A DNA stretch of 15,430 nucleotides, from the NCBI GenBank assembly GCA_964444735.1, contig CAYUIJ010000060.1, forward strand, positions 1 through 15,430, read 5' to 3'. Shown piece after piece: positions 6,659 through 14,207 of this stretch. The notes beneath the pieces were generated by a model. That model had not been told where the DNA came from, searched no databases, and worked only from the letters and a program-made list of their open reading frames with translations. This DNA is from Phocaeicola_A sp964444735 (GTDB lineage Bacteria > Bacteroidota > Bacteroidia > Bacteroidales > Bacteroidaceae). Both the position numbers and the translations under genes were made by a program. The first letter of the stretch is position 1. Every line of letters starts with the position of its first letter.

Positions 6659-7414
6659 ATGAGAAAGAATATTGTAGCAGGAAACTGGAAGATGAACAAG
6701 AACCTGCAAGAGGGTGTCGCATTGGCGAAAGAACTGAATGAAGCGTTGTCTGCAGACAAACCAGATTGTGATGTTGTTATCTGCACTCCGTTCATTCATC
6801 TAGCCTCTGTAACTCCTGTTGTAAATTCTGAAATTATTGGTGTCGGTGCAGAAAACTGTGCAGATAAGGCTTCCGGAGCATATACCGGTGAAGTATCTGC
6901 CGAAATGGTTGCTTCTACTGGTGCTCAGTATGTTATATTGGGGCACTCGGAGCGTCGTGCATATTATCATGAAACAGTTGAAATCCTTGAAGAGAAAGTT
7001 AAGCTGGCTTTGGCAAACAACCTGAAACCTATTTTCTGTATTGGTGAAGTGTTGAAAGAGCGTGAGACCAACAAGCAAAATGAGGTGGTTGCTGCACAAC
7101 TGGCTTCTGTATTTTCACTTTCTGCCGAAGATTTCTCCAAGGTAATTCTTGCATACGAACCGGTTTGGGCTATTGGTACCGGAAAGACTGCAACCCCTGA
7201 GCAAGCACAGGAAATTCATGCATACATCCGTTCACTGGTTGCTGATAAATATGGAAAAGAAGTTGCAGAAAATACTTCAATTCTGTATGGAGGAAGCTGT
7301 AAACCGTCAAATGCAAAGGAATTATTTGCTAATCCGGATGTCGATGGTGGCCTGATTGGTGGAGCTTCGTTGAAAGCTGCCGATTTCAAAGGCATCATTG
7401 ATGCGTTTAAATAA
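6659..7414 (+). CDS. tpiA: Triosephosphate isomerase
   Basis: Interconverts dihydroxyacetone phosphate and glyceraldehyde 3-phosphate in glycolysis and gluconeogenesis, in the cytosol as a dimer. Seen: 251 residues, standard length. GNWKMNK at 8-14 has Asn9 and Lys11. The electrophile His96 is in HSERR (96-100) and the catalytic base Glu167 is in AYEPVWAIGTGKTATPEQ. Phosphate-binding motifs YGGSCKPSNA and GGLIGGASL are near the C-terminus. All catalytic residues are present. It sits 28 bases after the DoxX gene with no promoter visible between, so co-transcription from 4777 is likely. A hairpin with a T-rich tail follows at 7440. Confidence 0.97.
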   Translation: MRKNIVAGNWKMNKNLQEGVALAKELNEALSADKPDCDVVICTPFIHLASVTPVVNSEIIGVGAENCADKASGAYTGEVSAEMVASTGAQYVILGHSERRAYYHETVEILEEKVKLALANNLKPIFCIGEVLKERETNKQNEVVAAQLASVFSLSAEDFSKVILAYEPVWAIGTGKTATPEQAQEIHAYIRSLVADKYGKEVAENTSILYGGSCKPSNAKELFANPDVDGGLIGGASLKAADFKGIIDAFK

Positions 7415-7439
7415 TTAGATATTGAAATGTCATATCAGT

Positions 7440-7479
7440 AAGGCCGGACAGCAATGCTTACACGTTTGGCCTTTCTTTT
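7440..7479 (+). terminator. Hairpin with T-rich tail after tpiA
   Basis: Seen: AAGGCC 7440-7445 pairs with GGCCTT 7468-7473, with a smaller inner pairing (AGC/GCT) and a TTTCTTTTC tail. It lies 25 bases after the tpiA stop and just before the SPOR gene. A partial terminator that lets some readthrough into SPOR-folE is plausible. Confidence 0.5.
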
Positions 7480-7491
7480 CAGGTATTAGTC

Positions 7492-7947
7492 ATGAGGCTG
7501 ATTTTTTTGCTGATTTTTGTATTGTGTTCGTTTTGCGGATGGGCTCAAGATGATATCTTGTCAAACTTGACCCGGAAAAAGACGGGTGAAGGTACTGTGA
7601 TTGTTCATCAAGATTCACGATTGGACATTTTATTGCAGAGAACTCCGTATGCCAATTCCGATGAAGAACAGTCAAATACTGTAAAGATCGCAGGTTTTCG
7701 AGTACAGGTTTATGCCGGGAATAATTCGCGTCAGGCGCGGAACGAAGCCTACAGCATTGCTGAGAAAGTGAGAAAAACTATTCCTGAGCTGGCAGTATAC
7801 ACGCATTTCATCAACCCTCGTTGGATATGTCAGGTTGGCGACTTTCGTAGTATAGAAGAAGCCGATATGGTAATGCGTAAGCTGAAAGTAGCAGGTGAGT
7901 TCAAAGAAGTATCTATAGTGCGTGCTCAAATAAATATTACTTATTGA
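7492..7947 (+). CDS. Exported SPOR domain protein
   Basis: A small periplasmic protein expected to bind septal, denuded peptidoglycan. Seen: 151 residues, signal peptide 1-19 (MRLIFLLIFVLCSFCGWAQ) with a likely cleavage after WAQ. The two cysteines at 12 and 15 do not form a good lipobox. A linker runs from 20 to 64. The SPOR domain covers about 65-148: GFRVQVYAGNNSRQARNEAY at 68-87, then helix EKVRKTIPEL, WICQVGDFRSIEEADMVMRK at 111-130, and a closing strand EVSIVRAQI. The stop TGA is directly followed by the folE ATG, so translation is probably coupled. Preceded by the tpiA terminator-like hairpin; no TAnnTTTG box was found between, so readthrough from tpiA may supply expression. Confidence 0.88.
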   Translation: MRLIFLLIFVLCSFCGWAQDDILSNLTRKKTGEGTVIVHQDSRLDILLQRTPYANSDEEQSNTVKIAGFRVQVYAGNNSRQARNEAYSIAEKVRKTIPELAVYTHFINPRWICQVGDFRSIEEADMVMRKLKVAGEFKEVSIVRAQINITY

Positions 7948-8544
7948 ATGGACGAGTTTCAAAATCATGCGGATCCTCAGGTTTTTGACGATTTGAAAGG
8001 AACTTACAGACAAGTATTGTCATTGTTGGGTGAAGACACAGGACGTGAGGGGTTGTTGAAGACACCGGATCGTGTGGCAAAAGCTATGTTGGCTTTAACA
8101 CGCGGTTATCATATGGATCCGCATGCGATATTGTTGTCTGCTAAATTTAAGGAAAACTACAGTCAGATGGTAATTGTCAAGGATATAGATTTCTTCTCTC
8201 TCTGCGAGCATCACATGCTCCCTTTTTATGGTAAGGCACACGTTGCCTATATTCCGAACGGATATATAACTGGTTTGAGTAAGATAGCCAGAGTTGTGGA
8301 TATCTTTTCTCATCGCTTGCAGGTACAGGAACGTATGACTCTGCAAATAAAGGAATGTATTCAGGAAACATTAAATCCGTTGGGAGTAATGGTTGTTGTT
8401 GAAGCCAAGCATATGTGCATGCAGATGCGTGGTGTCAGGAAACAGAATGCTGTCACAACAACTTCCGATTTTACAGGTGTGTTTAATCAAGCAAAGACTC
8501 GTGAGGAATTTATGAATCTTATTCACAGCAAATTTGACGGCTGA
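7948..8544 (+). CDS. folE: GTP cyclohydrolase I (FolE)
   Basis: Converts GTP to 7,8-dihydroneopterin triphosphate, the first step of tetrahydrofolate synthesis; a cytosolic decamer. Seen: 198 residues. Zinc ligands Cys86 and His89 are in SLCEHHMLPF (84-93) and Cys157 in KHMCMQMRGVRKQ. GRPGLxKTPxR is represented by GREGLLKTPDRVAKAM (32-47). YIPNGYITGLSKIARVVDIF follows (101-120), then the RLQVQERMT segment. Full length and no missing catalytic residue; the type I, zinc-dependent form. It begins on the base after the SPOR stop. dnaG lies 29 bases away on the opposite strand, convergent. Confidence 0.96.
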   Translation: MDEFQNHADPQVFDDLKGTYRQVLSLLGEDTGREGLLKTPDRVAKAMLALTRGYHMDPHAILLSAKFKENYSQMVIVKDIDFFSLCEHHMLPFYGKAHVAYIPNGYITGLSKIARVVDIFSHRLQVQERMTLQIKECIQETLNPLGVMVVVEAKHMCMQMRGVRKQNAVTTTSDFTGVFNQAKTREEFMNLIHSKFDG

Positions 8545-8573
8545 TGCAGATCTCAGTAGGAAAGTAATGTTTT

Positions 8574-10586
8574 TTATGCATTAATTACTCTATCACCCAG
8601 TCGTTTTGCCATGATTTTCTGAATTTCTGACAACTCTTTATAGTGTTGCATGATAGCCATGCATTTCTTTTCATCCTTTGCATTATCCGGATTTTGTAAG
8701 GCCTGGAGCGTGTGTCTCAGTTCTTCTTCCACAATGGCATGTTTAAAGTCAGTCATCAGATGTGAAACCAGTTCAAGCAGACGCTCGTCATCTGACACAA
8801 TCTTCTGGTTCTTCGTATGATACCTGCTCAACGTATACTTTTCATTGATGAGACCGACGGTATATTGGCTTATGGCAAAGTCGGGATGCGTGCTGAAGTA
8901 ATGCTCTGCCCTGAAATTGAAGTCATGTATATGTGCGACAGCTTCCGCCAGAATCTTCCGGTGTACAGGATTGTGGAACTGCAAGTCGTCAGTTTGCAAA
9001 TCACTTGCAATATATTCTATGACAGTCAATCCTCTCTCGTTTCCGTTATCATCGGTTACGTTACACATGATTTTTTCACCATAACGCACCAGTATTTCCA
9101 TTATCAGTTTCTCTTTGGGGTAGAATGTCCTGCTTTCCTTGTTTTCCTGAGGAATGTATGATTCATACCTGTCATTCGATTCCGGTATTTGCCGGGCCGG
9201 CTCTTTCTGATCGGCAATAGTGGATTCTTCAGTTCCTGGCCGGGCTGTCTGGTTGTGTGATGTCCTGTTTTCTCTATCGGCCTGCTCGCCTTTGCGTTTG
9301 TTTATTTCGGCAATGAGCAGTTTTTCCTCTACCTGCAACAGCTGGCTGCATTCTTTAGTATAGACCGAGCGTACAATGGCTTCGGGAATCATGGAGATAC
9401 TTCGCACAATGTCGGTTATTAGTCCGGCACGTTTGACAGGGTCATCCCCCGCATCCTCCAACAGCAGATTGGTCTTGAAGCGGATAAAGTCTACCTCGTG
9501 CGAACCGATATAGTTCTGATAATCGGTAGCATTATGCTTGCGTGCAAAACTGTCGGGGTCATCACCATCGGGCAAGAGTACGATTTTAATGTTCATTCCC
9601 TCTTCGAGCAGCATGTCAATACCACGTATTGATGCCTTTATGCCGGCCATATCTCCGTCATAAAGCACCGTAATGTTGTTCGTAAAGCGATGAATCAGGC
9701 GAATCTGCCCGGGAGTCAGTGAAGTACCCAATGAGGCCACTACATTCTCTATGCCCGATTGGTGCATGGATATCACATCGGTATATCCTTCTACAAGGAA
9801 ACATCTGTCTTGTTTTACGATGGCTTGTTTGGCAAAGAATATTCCATAAAGCTCATTGCTCTTGCGATAAATTTCCGATTCGGGCGAGTTTACATATTTG
9901 GCTGTCTTGGCATCGGTTTTCAGCGCGCGTCCGCCAAATGCTACGACTTTTCCCGACAATGAGTGTACTGGAAAAACCACACGCCCCCAGAAGCGGTCGC
10001 ACAGAGAACCGTCATTTTTTATGTAGCATAGGCCTGTCTTGACAAGATATTCTGCTTTATAACCTTTGCGCAAAGCTTCTTTGGCAAACGCATCGGATTG
10101 GTCAAGACAGAAACCAAGCTGGAATTTCCGGATGATATCATCACGGAATCCCCGTTGCCGGAAATAAGCCATTCCGATGGTCCGCCCGTTGATGTGGCTA
10201 TAGAGTATGTTCTGAAAATAGTCACGTGCGTATTCATTGACGACAAACATGCTTTCGCGTATGCTTTGCGCTTCCTTTTCCTTATCGGTCAGCACACGTT
10301 CTTTCACTTCGATGTTGTATTTGCGTGCCAGCCATTTCAGGGCTTCGTAATACGACATTTGTTCGTGTTCCATGATGAAGTGTACCACGTTTCCGCCTTT
10401 CCCGCAACTGAAACATTTGCACAATCCTTTCGATGGCGATACACTGAACGATGGTGTCTTCTCACTATGAAACGGACACAGGCCCACATAGTTTACGCCT
10501 CTTTTGCGCAGAGTCACAAACTCTGATACAACATCCACTATCTGTGCCGCATCCATGATTTTGTCTATAGTAGCCTGGTCTATCAT
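8574..10586 (-). CDS. dnaG: DNA primase DnaG
   Basis: Makes RNA primers for replication on the lagging strand with DnaB helicase. Seen: 670 residues. The zinc-binding CHC2 domain is at the N-terminus, with Cys37, His40, Cys58 and Cys61 (CPFH, then CFSCGKGG). The RNA polymerase core follows, with GRVVFPVHSLSGKVVAFGGR at 201-220. The TOPRIM site is Glu266 in FLVEGYTDV plus Asp310 and Asp312 in YDGDMAG, close to E. coli numbering. A polar linker at about 430-480 (rich in E, Q, N, R) precedes the C-terminal helicase-interaction domain. The linker makes it longer than E. coli DnaG, which I recall as normal in Bacteroidetes. Not in the rpsU-dnaG-rpoD arrangement. A weak -7-like box (TAACTTCG, minus strand, 10614-10621) lies 27 bases upstream. 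The upstream neighbour on the same strand is a dead GntR gene. Confidence 0.96.
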   Translation of the reverse strand: MIDQATIDKIMDAAQIVDVVSEFVTLRKRGVNYVGLCPFHSEKTPSFSVSPSKGLCKCFSCGKGGNVVHFIMEHEQMSYYEALKWLARKYNIEVKERVLTDKEKEAQSIRESMFVVNEYARDYFQNILYSHINGRTIGMAYFRQRGFRDDIIRKFQLGFCLDQSDAFAKEALRKGYKAEYLVKTGLCYIKNDGSLCDRFWGRVVFPVHSLSGKVVAFGGRALKTDAKTAKYVNSPESEIYRKSNELYGIFFAKQAIVKQDRCFLVEGYTDVISMHQSGIENVVASLGTSLTPGQIRLIHRFTNNITVLYDGDMAGIKASIRGIDMLLEEGMNIKIVLLPDGDDPDSFARKHNATDYQNYIGSHEVDFIRFKTNLLLEDAGDDPVKRAGLITDIVRSISMIPEAIVRSVYTKECSQLLQVEEKLLIAEINKRKGEQADRENRTSHNQTARPGTEESTIADQKEPARQIPESNDRYESYIPQENKESRTFYPKEKLIMEILVRYGEKIMCNVTDDNGNERGLTVIEYIASDLQTDDLQFHNPVHRKILAEAVAHIHDFNFRAEHYFSTHPDFAISQYTVGLINEKYTLSRYHTKNQKIVSDDERLLELVSHLMTDFKHAIVEEELRHTLQALQNPDNAKDEKKCMAIMQHYKELSEIQKIMAKRLGDRVINA

Positions 10587-10627
10587 TTTGTATTTTTCCC
10601 TGTTAAGCGTATGCGAAGTTACGAAAC

Positions 10628-10974
10628 TTATTCCATGCCGTGATACTTTTCAACGGTTTCTTGGATGTGGATGTCCGGTTGTTTCAGCTTGTTTAGGAAC
10701 TTCGGAAGTCTATCATCCGTGAATTCGTGCGTTGTGCAATGACGGCCTGTGTGACTTTCTCCTTTACGAAATATCCCGGTTCGTGTCTGCTATGGGTGAT
10801 GCCGGCACTATGCAGATATTCATACGATCGTATCACCTATTGACGTTTATTCCGTGCATGACGGAATATTCGCGTACCGGTGGATACGGCTTTCTTCCTC
10901 ATAGCGTCCCTATGCGATTTCGTCAACAGTCGTTCTGCTATTTGCAGATATATGGTTTTTCTTTAAAAATCCAT
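10628..10974 (-). pseudogene. GntR family (YtrA-like) transcriptional regulator, degenerate
   Basis: Seen only by reading across frames on the minus strand. ATG at 10974 gives MDF, a TAA (10963-10965), then TIYLQIAERL. A shift near 10925 gives DEIA, a TAG (10910-10912), then GRYEEESRI. A shift near 10882 gives PPVREYSVMHGINVN. A shift near 10837 gives VIRSYEYLHSAGI, then THSRHEPGYFVKEKVTQAVI. A shift near 10730 gives HEFTDDRLPKFLNKLKQP, then DIHIQETVEKYHGME and TAA at 10628-10630. This order (IYLQIADR, DEI-GxY, IPSVREYA, NVNTVMRSY, GYFV, then a short acidic tail) is that of the roughly 120-residue winged-helix YtrA-like GntR repressors common in Bacteroides. Each of the four shifts is explained by loss of a single base, and there are two nonsense codons, so it is inactive. 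It lies 41 bases upstream of dnaG on the same strand. Confidence 0.8.
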
Positions 10975-10984
10975 AGAGTCTCCC

Positions 10985-11160
10985 TCATTCTTTTCGTATA
11001 TCGAAGCAAATAACATGGACATTCGGATGGTTTGCCGCACATGTTTCGCAACAGCTTTGTATATACTCAACCGCTACAGACGTTTCAAACCCGCTTCATG
11101 AAGTCCTTATACAGATACCACCGGGACCTGCAAAACAATCAACGTGAGTGAATTTCCTAT
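10985..11160 (-). pseudogene. N-terminal remnant of a C5 cytosine DNA methyltransferase
   Basis: Seen on the minus strand: KFTHVDCFAGPGGIC, with the aspartate codon at 11138-11140, contains the SAM-binding motif I (FAGPGG) of Dcm-type 5-methylcytosine methyltransferases. Next, one extra base near 11107-11110 and one missing base near 11090 interrupt GLHEAGFET. The frame then runs on as SVAVEYIQSCCETCAANHP, then NVHVICFDIRKE, ending in TGA at 10985-10987. The acidic AVEY and the NHP-x-HVI-xxDIR segment match motifs II-III of the family. Everything after this, including the catalytic PC motif IV, the target-recognition domain and motifs IX-X, is missing. The open frame extends upstream to a TAA at 11252 without a recognisable domain. 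It is a relic of a restriction-modification or orphan methylase gene; the next 10 bases lead into the GntR pseudogene. Bases 11161-11333 hold nothing else I can name apart from small hairpins, for example CCTGTA/TACAGG at 11315-11329. Confidence 0.78.
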
Positions 11161-11333
11161 TCCCAATTTTAAAAGCGAGCCTCTCCCCCGCTATCCCTGC
11201 GAGGCCGGCCAAGACCTGTAAGACACAACGAAAGAGTCTCGTATGTTGGGTTTATTGCTTTTTCCTTGCGGTTGTCCCCTTGTCATAAAAGCAACACTTT
11301 TTATCGGAATTCCCCCTGTATATTACAGGTTAA

Positions 11334-13547
11334 TTACTTCAAATTATCAATAAAATAATCAGCTATTACAGAGTAAACATGCCAGCTGGTATTCCCTCCG
11401 TAAATATTGTGATTTCGGTTGGTATATACATGCATATCAAAGAATATGCCGGCCTGAACAAGCGCCTCGCTATATTCGGCGGTATTGCGGAAATGTACAT
11501 TATCATCGGCCAGCCCGTGAACCAACAGGAGTTTTCCATGCAACTTGTCAACACGTTCCATTGCTGAAGAGACACGATAACCATCGGCGTTTTCTTTCGG
11601 CGTACGCATAAAACGCTCGGTATAAACCGTATCGTAATAACGCCAGCATGTAGGAGGAGCAACAGCCACTCCGACTGCGAACACCGGTGTGCCTTCACTC
11701 ATAGACATCAATGTATTGTAACCTCCGAAACTCCAACCCCATATACCAATGGCCTCTTTTCTGACATAAGGTAAGGATCCCAAGTATTTGGCAGCCTCAA
11801 CCTGATCATGCGACTCTTTCACACCCAGCTGCATATACGTACATTTCTCAAATTCCGCTCCTCTCCCGCCGGTTCCACGCCCGTCTACACAAACGCAGAT
11901 ATATCCTTTCTGAGCCATATACATTTCCCACAGACATCCATTACCTCTACATCCGTTATTCCAACTGTCGGTTACCATCTGTGAACCCGGACCGCTGTAC
12001 TGATACATCACTACCGGATATTTCTTTGCAGGATCAAAGTCAGCGGGCTTCACCATCCATCCGTTCAATTCTACCCCGTCGGATGTCTTGAACGAGAAGA
12101 GTTCACGCTTTCCAAGATTCATGTCATCAAGCTTTGCCTTCAACCGGGCATTGTCAACCAATGTTTTCAAGACCTTGCCCTTGCTGTCATTCAAGGTAAT
12201 AACCGGAGGGGTGTCCAGATTGCTGTAAGTATTCATAAAATAGCGAAAACCGGTACTGAAGACTGAATTGTTGGTTCCCTTACGGGTGCTCAGTTTTGTT
12301 TTGCGTCCTTTGGCATCAATCTTATAAACCGCATTACACAAAGGGCTCTCTTCATTACTCTCATAATAGAACACGTTTTCCTTTCTGTCCCATCCGATAA
12401 ATGAGGTGACTTCGTATGCACCCTCGGTTACCTGACGCTGCAGATTTCCATTCAAGGAATAGAGATAAATATGGTTATAACCGTCACGCTCACTCATCAG
12501 TATAAATGAGTCATCAAAGAACCGAAGGTTTTCATAAGCTTTTTCCATGATATATTGCGGAGCCTCATCGCGAACCAGCAAACGGCATACGCATGAACGC
12601 GGATTTGCCATATACAGCTCCAGACGGTTCTGATTACGGTTTAAAGTAGCAATCACCAATCCGTCAGGGTCACCGGTAAACTTGATACGAGGAATATATC
12701 CGTCTTTGTCCAAAGGCAAATCAACCTTTCGGGTTACCCGGCTCTTGATGTCGTAAGTCATCACACTGACTTCAGAATTCACTGCACCGGCTACCGGATA
12801 CTTATAGGAATAGACTCCCGGATATTCGGCGAACTGCTCATTAGAAGGCACCATACCCTTATATACCGGGAATGAGAACATGGGCACTTTTGACTCGTCA
12901 AAACGGATAAATGCAATCATCCTGCTGTCGGCACTAAAGTCATAAGCACAGTTATAACCAAACTCTTCCTCATTCACCCAATCGGGGATACCGTTTAAGA
13001 CCTCATTGAACTTGCCGTCTTTGGTTACCTGTGACTCGCTATTGTCGAACAAGAGTTTTACGAGGAATATATTGTTGTCACGCACGAAAGCTATGTTGTT
13101 ACCATCGGGTGAGAACATAGGTGTCTGTTGAGGGCCATTCTCAGACAACGGTTCCAGTGTATTGTTTTGTACGGAATAAATATAATATTCGGCCGTAAAC
13201 GAACGACGGTATATTTTCTGCGTCTTCGTCTGAATGAGAATACGGCTTTCATCGGGTGACATGACATAGCCATCCAGCCTGTCAAGCTTGACATTACGCG
13301 CGGTGGCCACATCAAAAATGGTACCTGCCTCTTCCCCGTCCTTGAATGAATACTTCACTATACGCTTCCCGTCATCGCTGATTTGCGCATAATGTTCACC
13401 ATCAAGCAAAGGATTCACACCATAAACACGCCGGGCAGCATATTTTCCCGAAACAACATCCCTGACTTCCAGCCCATCGGCTGCACGCAAATGAGACGAT
13501 ACGGCACAAACCAGAAACAATGCAAAAAAAATCGTTGTTTTTTTCAT
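11334..13547 (-). CDS. Dipeptidyl peptidase IV-like serine peptidase (S9B)
   Basis: A secreted, probably periplasmic peptidase that removes N-terminal dipeptides with Pro or Ala at the second position. Seen: 737 residues. The signal peptide is about 1-22 (hydrophobic TIFFALFLVCAVSS). The N-terminal beta-propeller (about 40-480) includes DWVNEEEFGYN at 189-199, whose glutamates (194-195) correspond to the pair that holds the substrate amino group in human DPP4. The alpha/beta hydrolase domain contains Ser606 in GWSFGGY (604-610), Asp681 in HGLADDNVHF (677-686) and His713 in RNHNIYGG, a full catalytic triad. YQYSGPGSQ at 515-523 carries the oxyanion tyrosine. Human DPP4 has Tyr where this protein has Asn192 (DWVN). 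Monocistronic; the upstream region has a minus-strand -7 box at 13577-13584. Downstream is the pseudogene island. Confidence 0.93.
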   Translation of the reverse strand: MKKTTIFFALFLVCAVSSHLRAADGLEVRDVVSGKYAARRVYGVNPLLDGEHYAQISDDGKRIVKYSFKDGEEAGTIFDVATARNVKLDRLDGYVMSPDESRILIQTKTQKIYRRSFTAEYYIYSVQNNTLEPLSENGPQQTPMFSPDGNNIAFVRDNNIFLVKLLFDNSESQVTKDGKFNEVLNGIPDWVNEEEFGYNCAYDFSADSRMIAFIRFDESKVPMFSFPVYKGMVPSNEQFAEYPGVYSYKYPVAGAVNSEVSVMTYDIKSRVTRKVDLPLDKDGYIPRIKFTGDPDGLVIATLNRNQNRLELYMANPRSCVCRLLVRDEAPQYIMEKAYENLRFFDDSFILMSERDGYNHIYLYSLNGNLQRQVTEGAYEVTSFIGWDRKENVFYYESNEESPLCNAVYKIDAKGRKTKLSTRKGTNNSVFSTGFRYFMNTYSNLDTPPVITLNDSKGKVLKTLVDNARLKAKLDDMNLGKRELFSFKTSDGVELNGWMVKPADFDPAKKYPVVMYQYSGPGSQMVTDSWNNGCRGNGCLWEMYMAQKGYICVCVDGRGTGGRGAEFEKCTYMQLGVKESHDQVEAAKYLGSLPYVRKEAIGIWGWSFGGYNTLMSMSEGTPVFAVGVAVAPPTCWRYYDTVYTERFMRTPKENADGYRVSSAMERVDKLHGKLLLVHGLADDNVHFRNTAEYSEALVQAGIFFDMHVYTNRNHNIYGGNTSWHVYSVIADYFIDNLK

Positions 13548-13576
13548 ATAACAGGTTAATTATGATTCCAATAGTG

Positions 13577-13584
13577 CAAATGTA
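13577..13584 (-). promoter_or_regulatory. Bacteroides-type -7 box for the DPP IV-like gene
   Basis: Seen: CAAATGTA on the plus strand, which is TACATTTG on the minus strand, an exact TAnnTTTG match 29 bases before the ATG at 13547. No clear -33 TTTG was found at the usual spacing. It is back to back with the plus-strand box at 13618. Confidence 0.5.
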
Positions 13585-13617
13585 ATTGTTTGAAACGGTT
13601 TTTCCACTTAAAATCGC

Positions 13618-13625
13618 TAATTTTG
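13618..13625 (+). promoter_or_regulatory. Bacteroides-type -7 box (TAATTTTG) for the radical SAM-flavodiiron unit
   Basis: Seen: an exact TAnnTTTG match 23 bases before the ATG at 13649. A TTTG at 13589-13592 is 25 bases upstream, longer than the usual spacing. This is the only promoter-like element seen ahead of the flavodiiron gene, which probably depends on it. Confidence 0.5.
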
Positions 13626-13648
13626 CAGACACGCTGAAAAAAATCTGT

Positions 13649-14200
13649 ATGAAACACACCTTTTTATACAATGATTTCAACTCATTTTTTGAAAGACATT
13701 TCAAAGAGAAAGTACGGGAAATTTCTTTAAGTGCAGGGTTTTCATGCCCCAACCGTGACGGCACGGCTGGTTATGGCGGATGTACATATTGCAATAACCA
13801 GACCTTTAATCCGGAATATTGCCATACAGACAAGTCTGTCACACAACAACTGAATGAGGAGACATTGCCACGCATCAATCGAGGACATTCGTTTGAGACG
13901 GCAAAGGAAACGATAGAAAAAACAGCCAATGCTTCCATTATGACCGGTGCACATATAATACCGGGACTCCCCGGAAAAGATCATGATGAACTTATGAGAC
14001 AGGCCGGAATGATATCCCAATTGCCACTGACCACACTGAAACCGCGTCAGTCACAACTCATAAAAAGAACGCCCGATGAACATCACTTTCCGATAGCGCC
14101 CGACCGGAGACTGAAAAATCATGAATTTACCGATAAAATGAAAAAAAGAATGCGGGAAAGGAATACACATCAAGGAAAATCATATCAATCAATTAATTAA
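13649..14200 (+). pseudogene. TIGR01212/YhcC-like radical SAM protein with two in-frame internal deletions
   Basis: Seen: 183 residues in one open frame; relatives are about 300-320. Residues 1-71 look normal: MKHTFLYNDFNSFFERHF, then SLSAGFSCPNRDGT and GGCTYCNNQTFNPEYC, with cluster cysteines 33, 45 and 48. At 71-72 (QQLNEE to TLPRINRGHSF) about 80 residues are missing; in relatives these hold the central barrel strands, including the GTRPDC segment. TGAHIIPGLPGKDHDELM to LPLTTLK (99-131) is present. After QLIKR (140) about 50 residues are missing before APDRRLKNHEFTDKMKKRMR and a tail ending HQGKSYQSIN. Losing half of the TIM-barrel should abolish activity, so I call it a remnant. The absence of any stop is odd and might mean recent loss or an assembly collapse. 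ATG 13649 matches the family start; an upstream in-frame ATG at 13586 overlaps the promoter and adds unrelated residues. The flavodiiron gene starts 7 bases later. Confidence 0.75.
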
Positions 14201-14207
14201 AAATACA

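Noticed and set aside
10098..10526. Plus-strand 142-codon open frame
   Set aside because: Antisense to the zinc-binding and core region of dnaG, with low-complexity hydrophobic content.
10732..11013. Plus-strand 93-codon open frame in the dnaG-DPP IV gap
   Set aside because: It is antisense to the GntR and methyltransferase relics, whose minus-strand translations match known families; the plus-strand product matches nothing I know.
11325..13562. 12-base direct repeat ACAGGTTAATTA at 11325-11336 and 13551-13562 flanking the DPP IV-like gene
   Set aside because: Several shared 12-mers are expected by chance in a 15-kb AT-rich window. One copy includes the stop codon and there are no inverted ends or mobility genes, so no transposition is inferred.
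13586..13648. Upstream ATG extending the radical SAM frame by 21 codons
   Set aside because: The family begins with the MKHTFLYNDF-like segment at 13649, and the extension overlaps the TAATTTTG promoter box.
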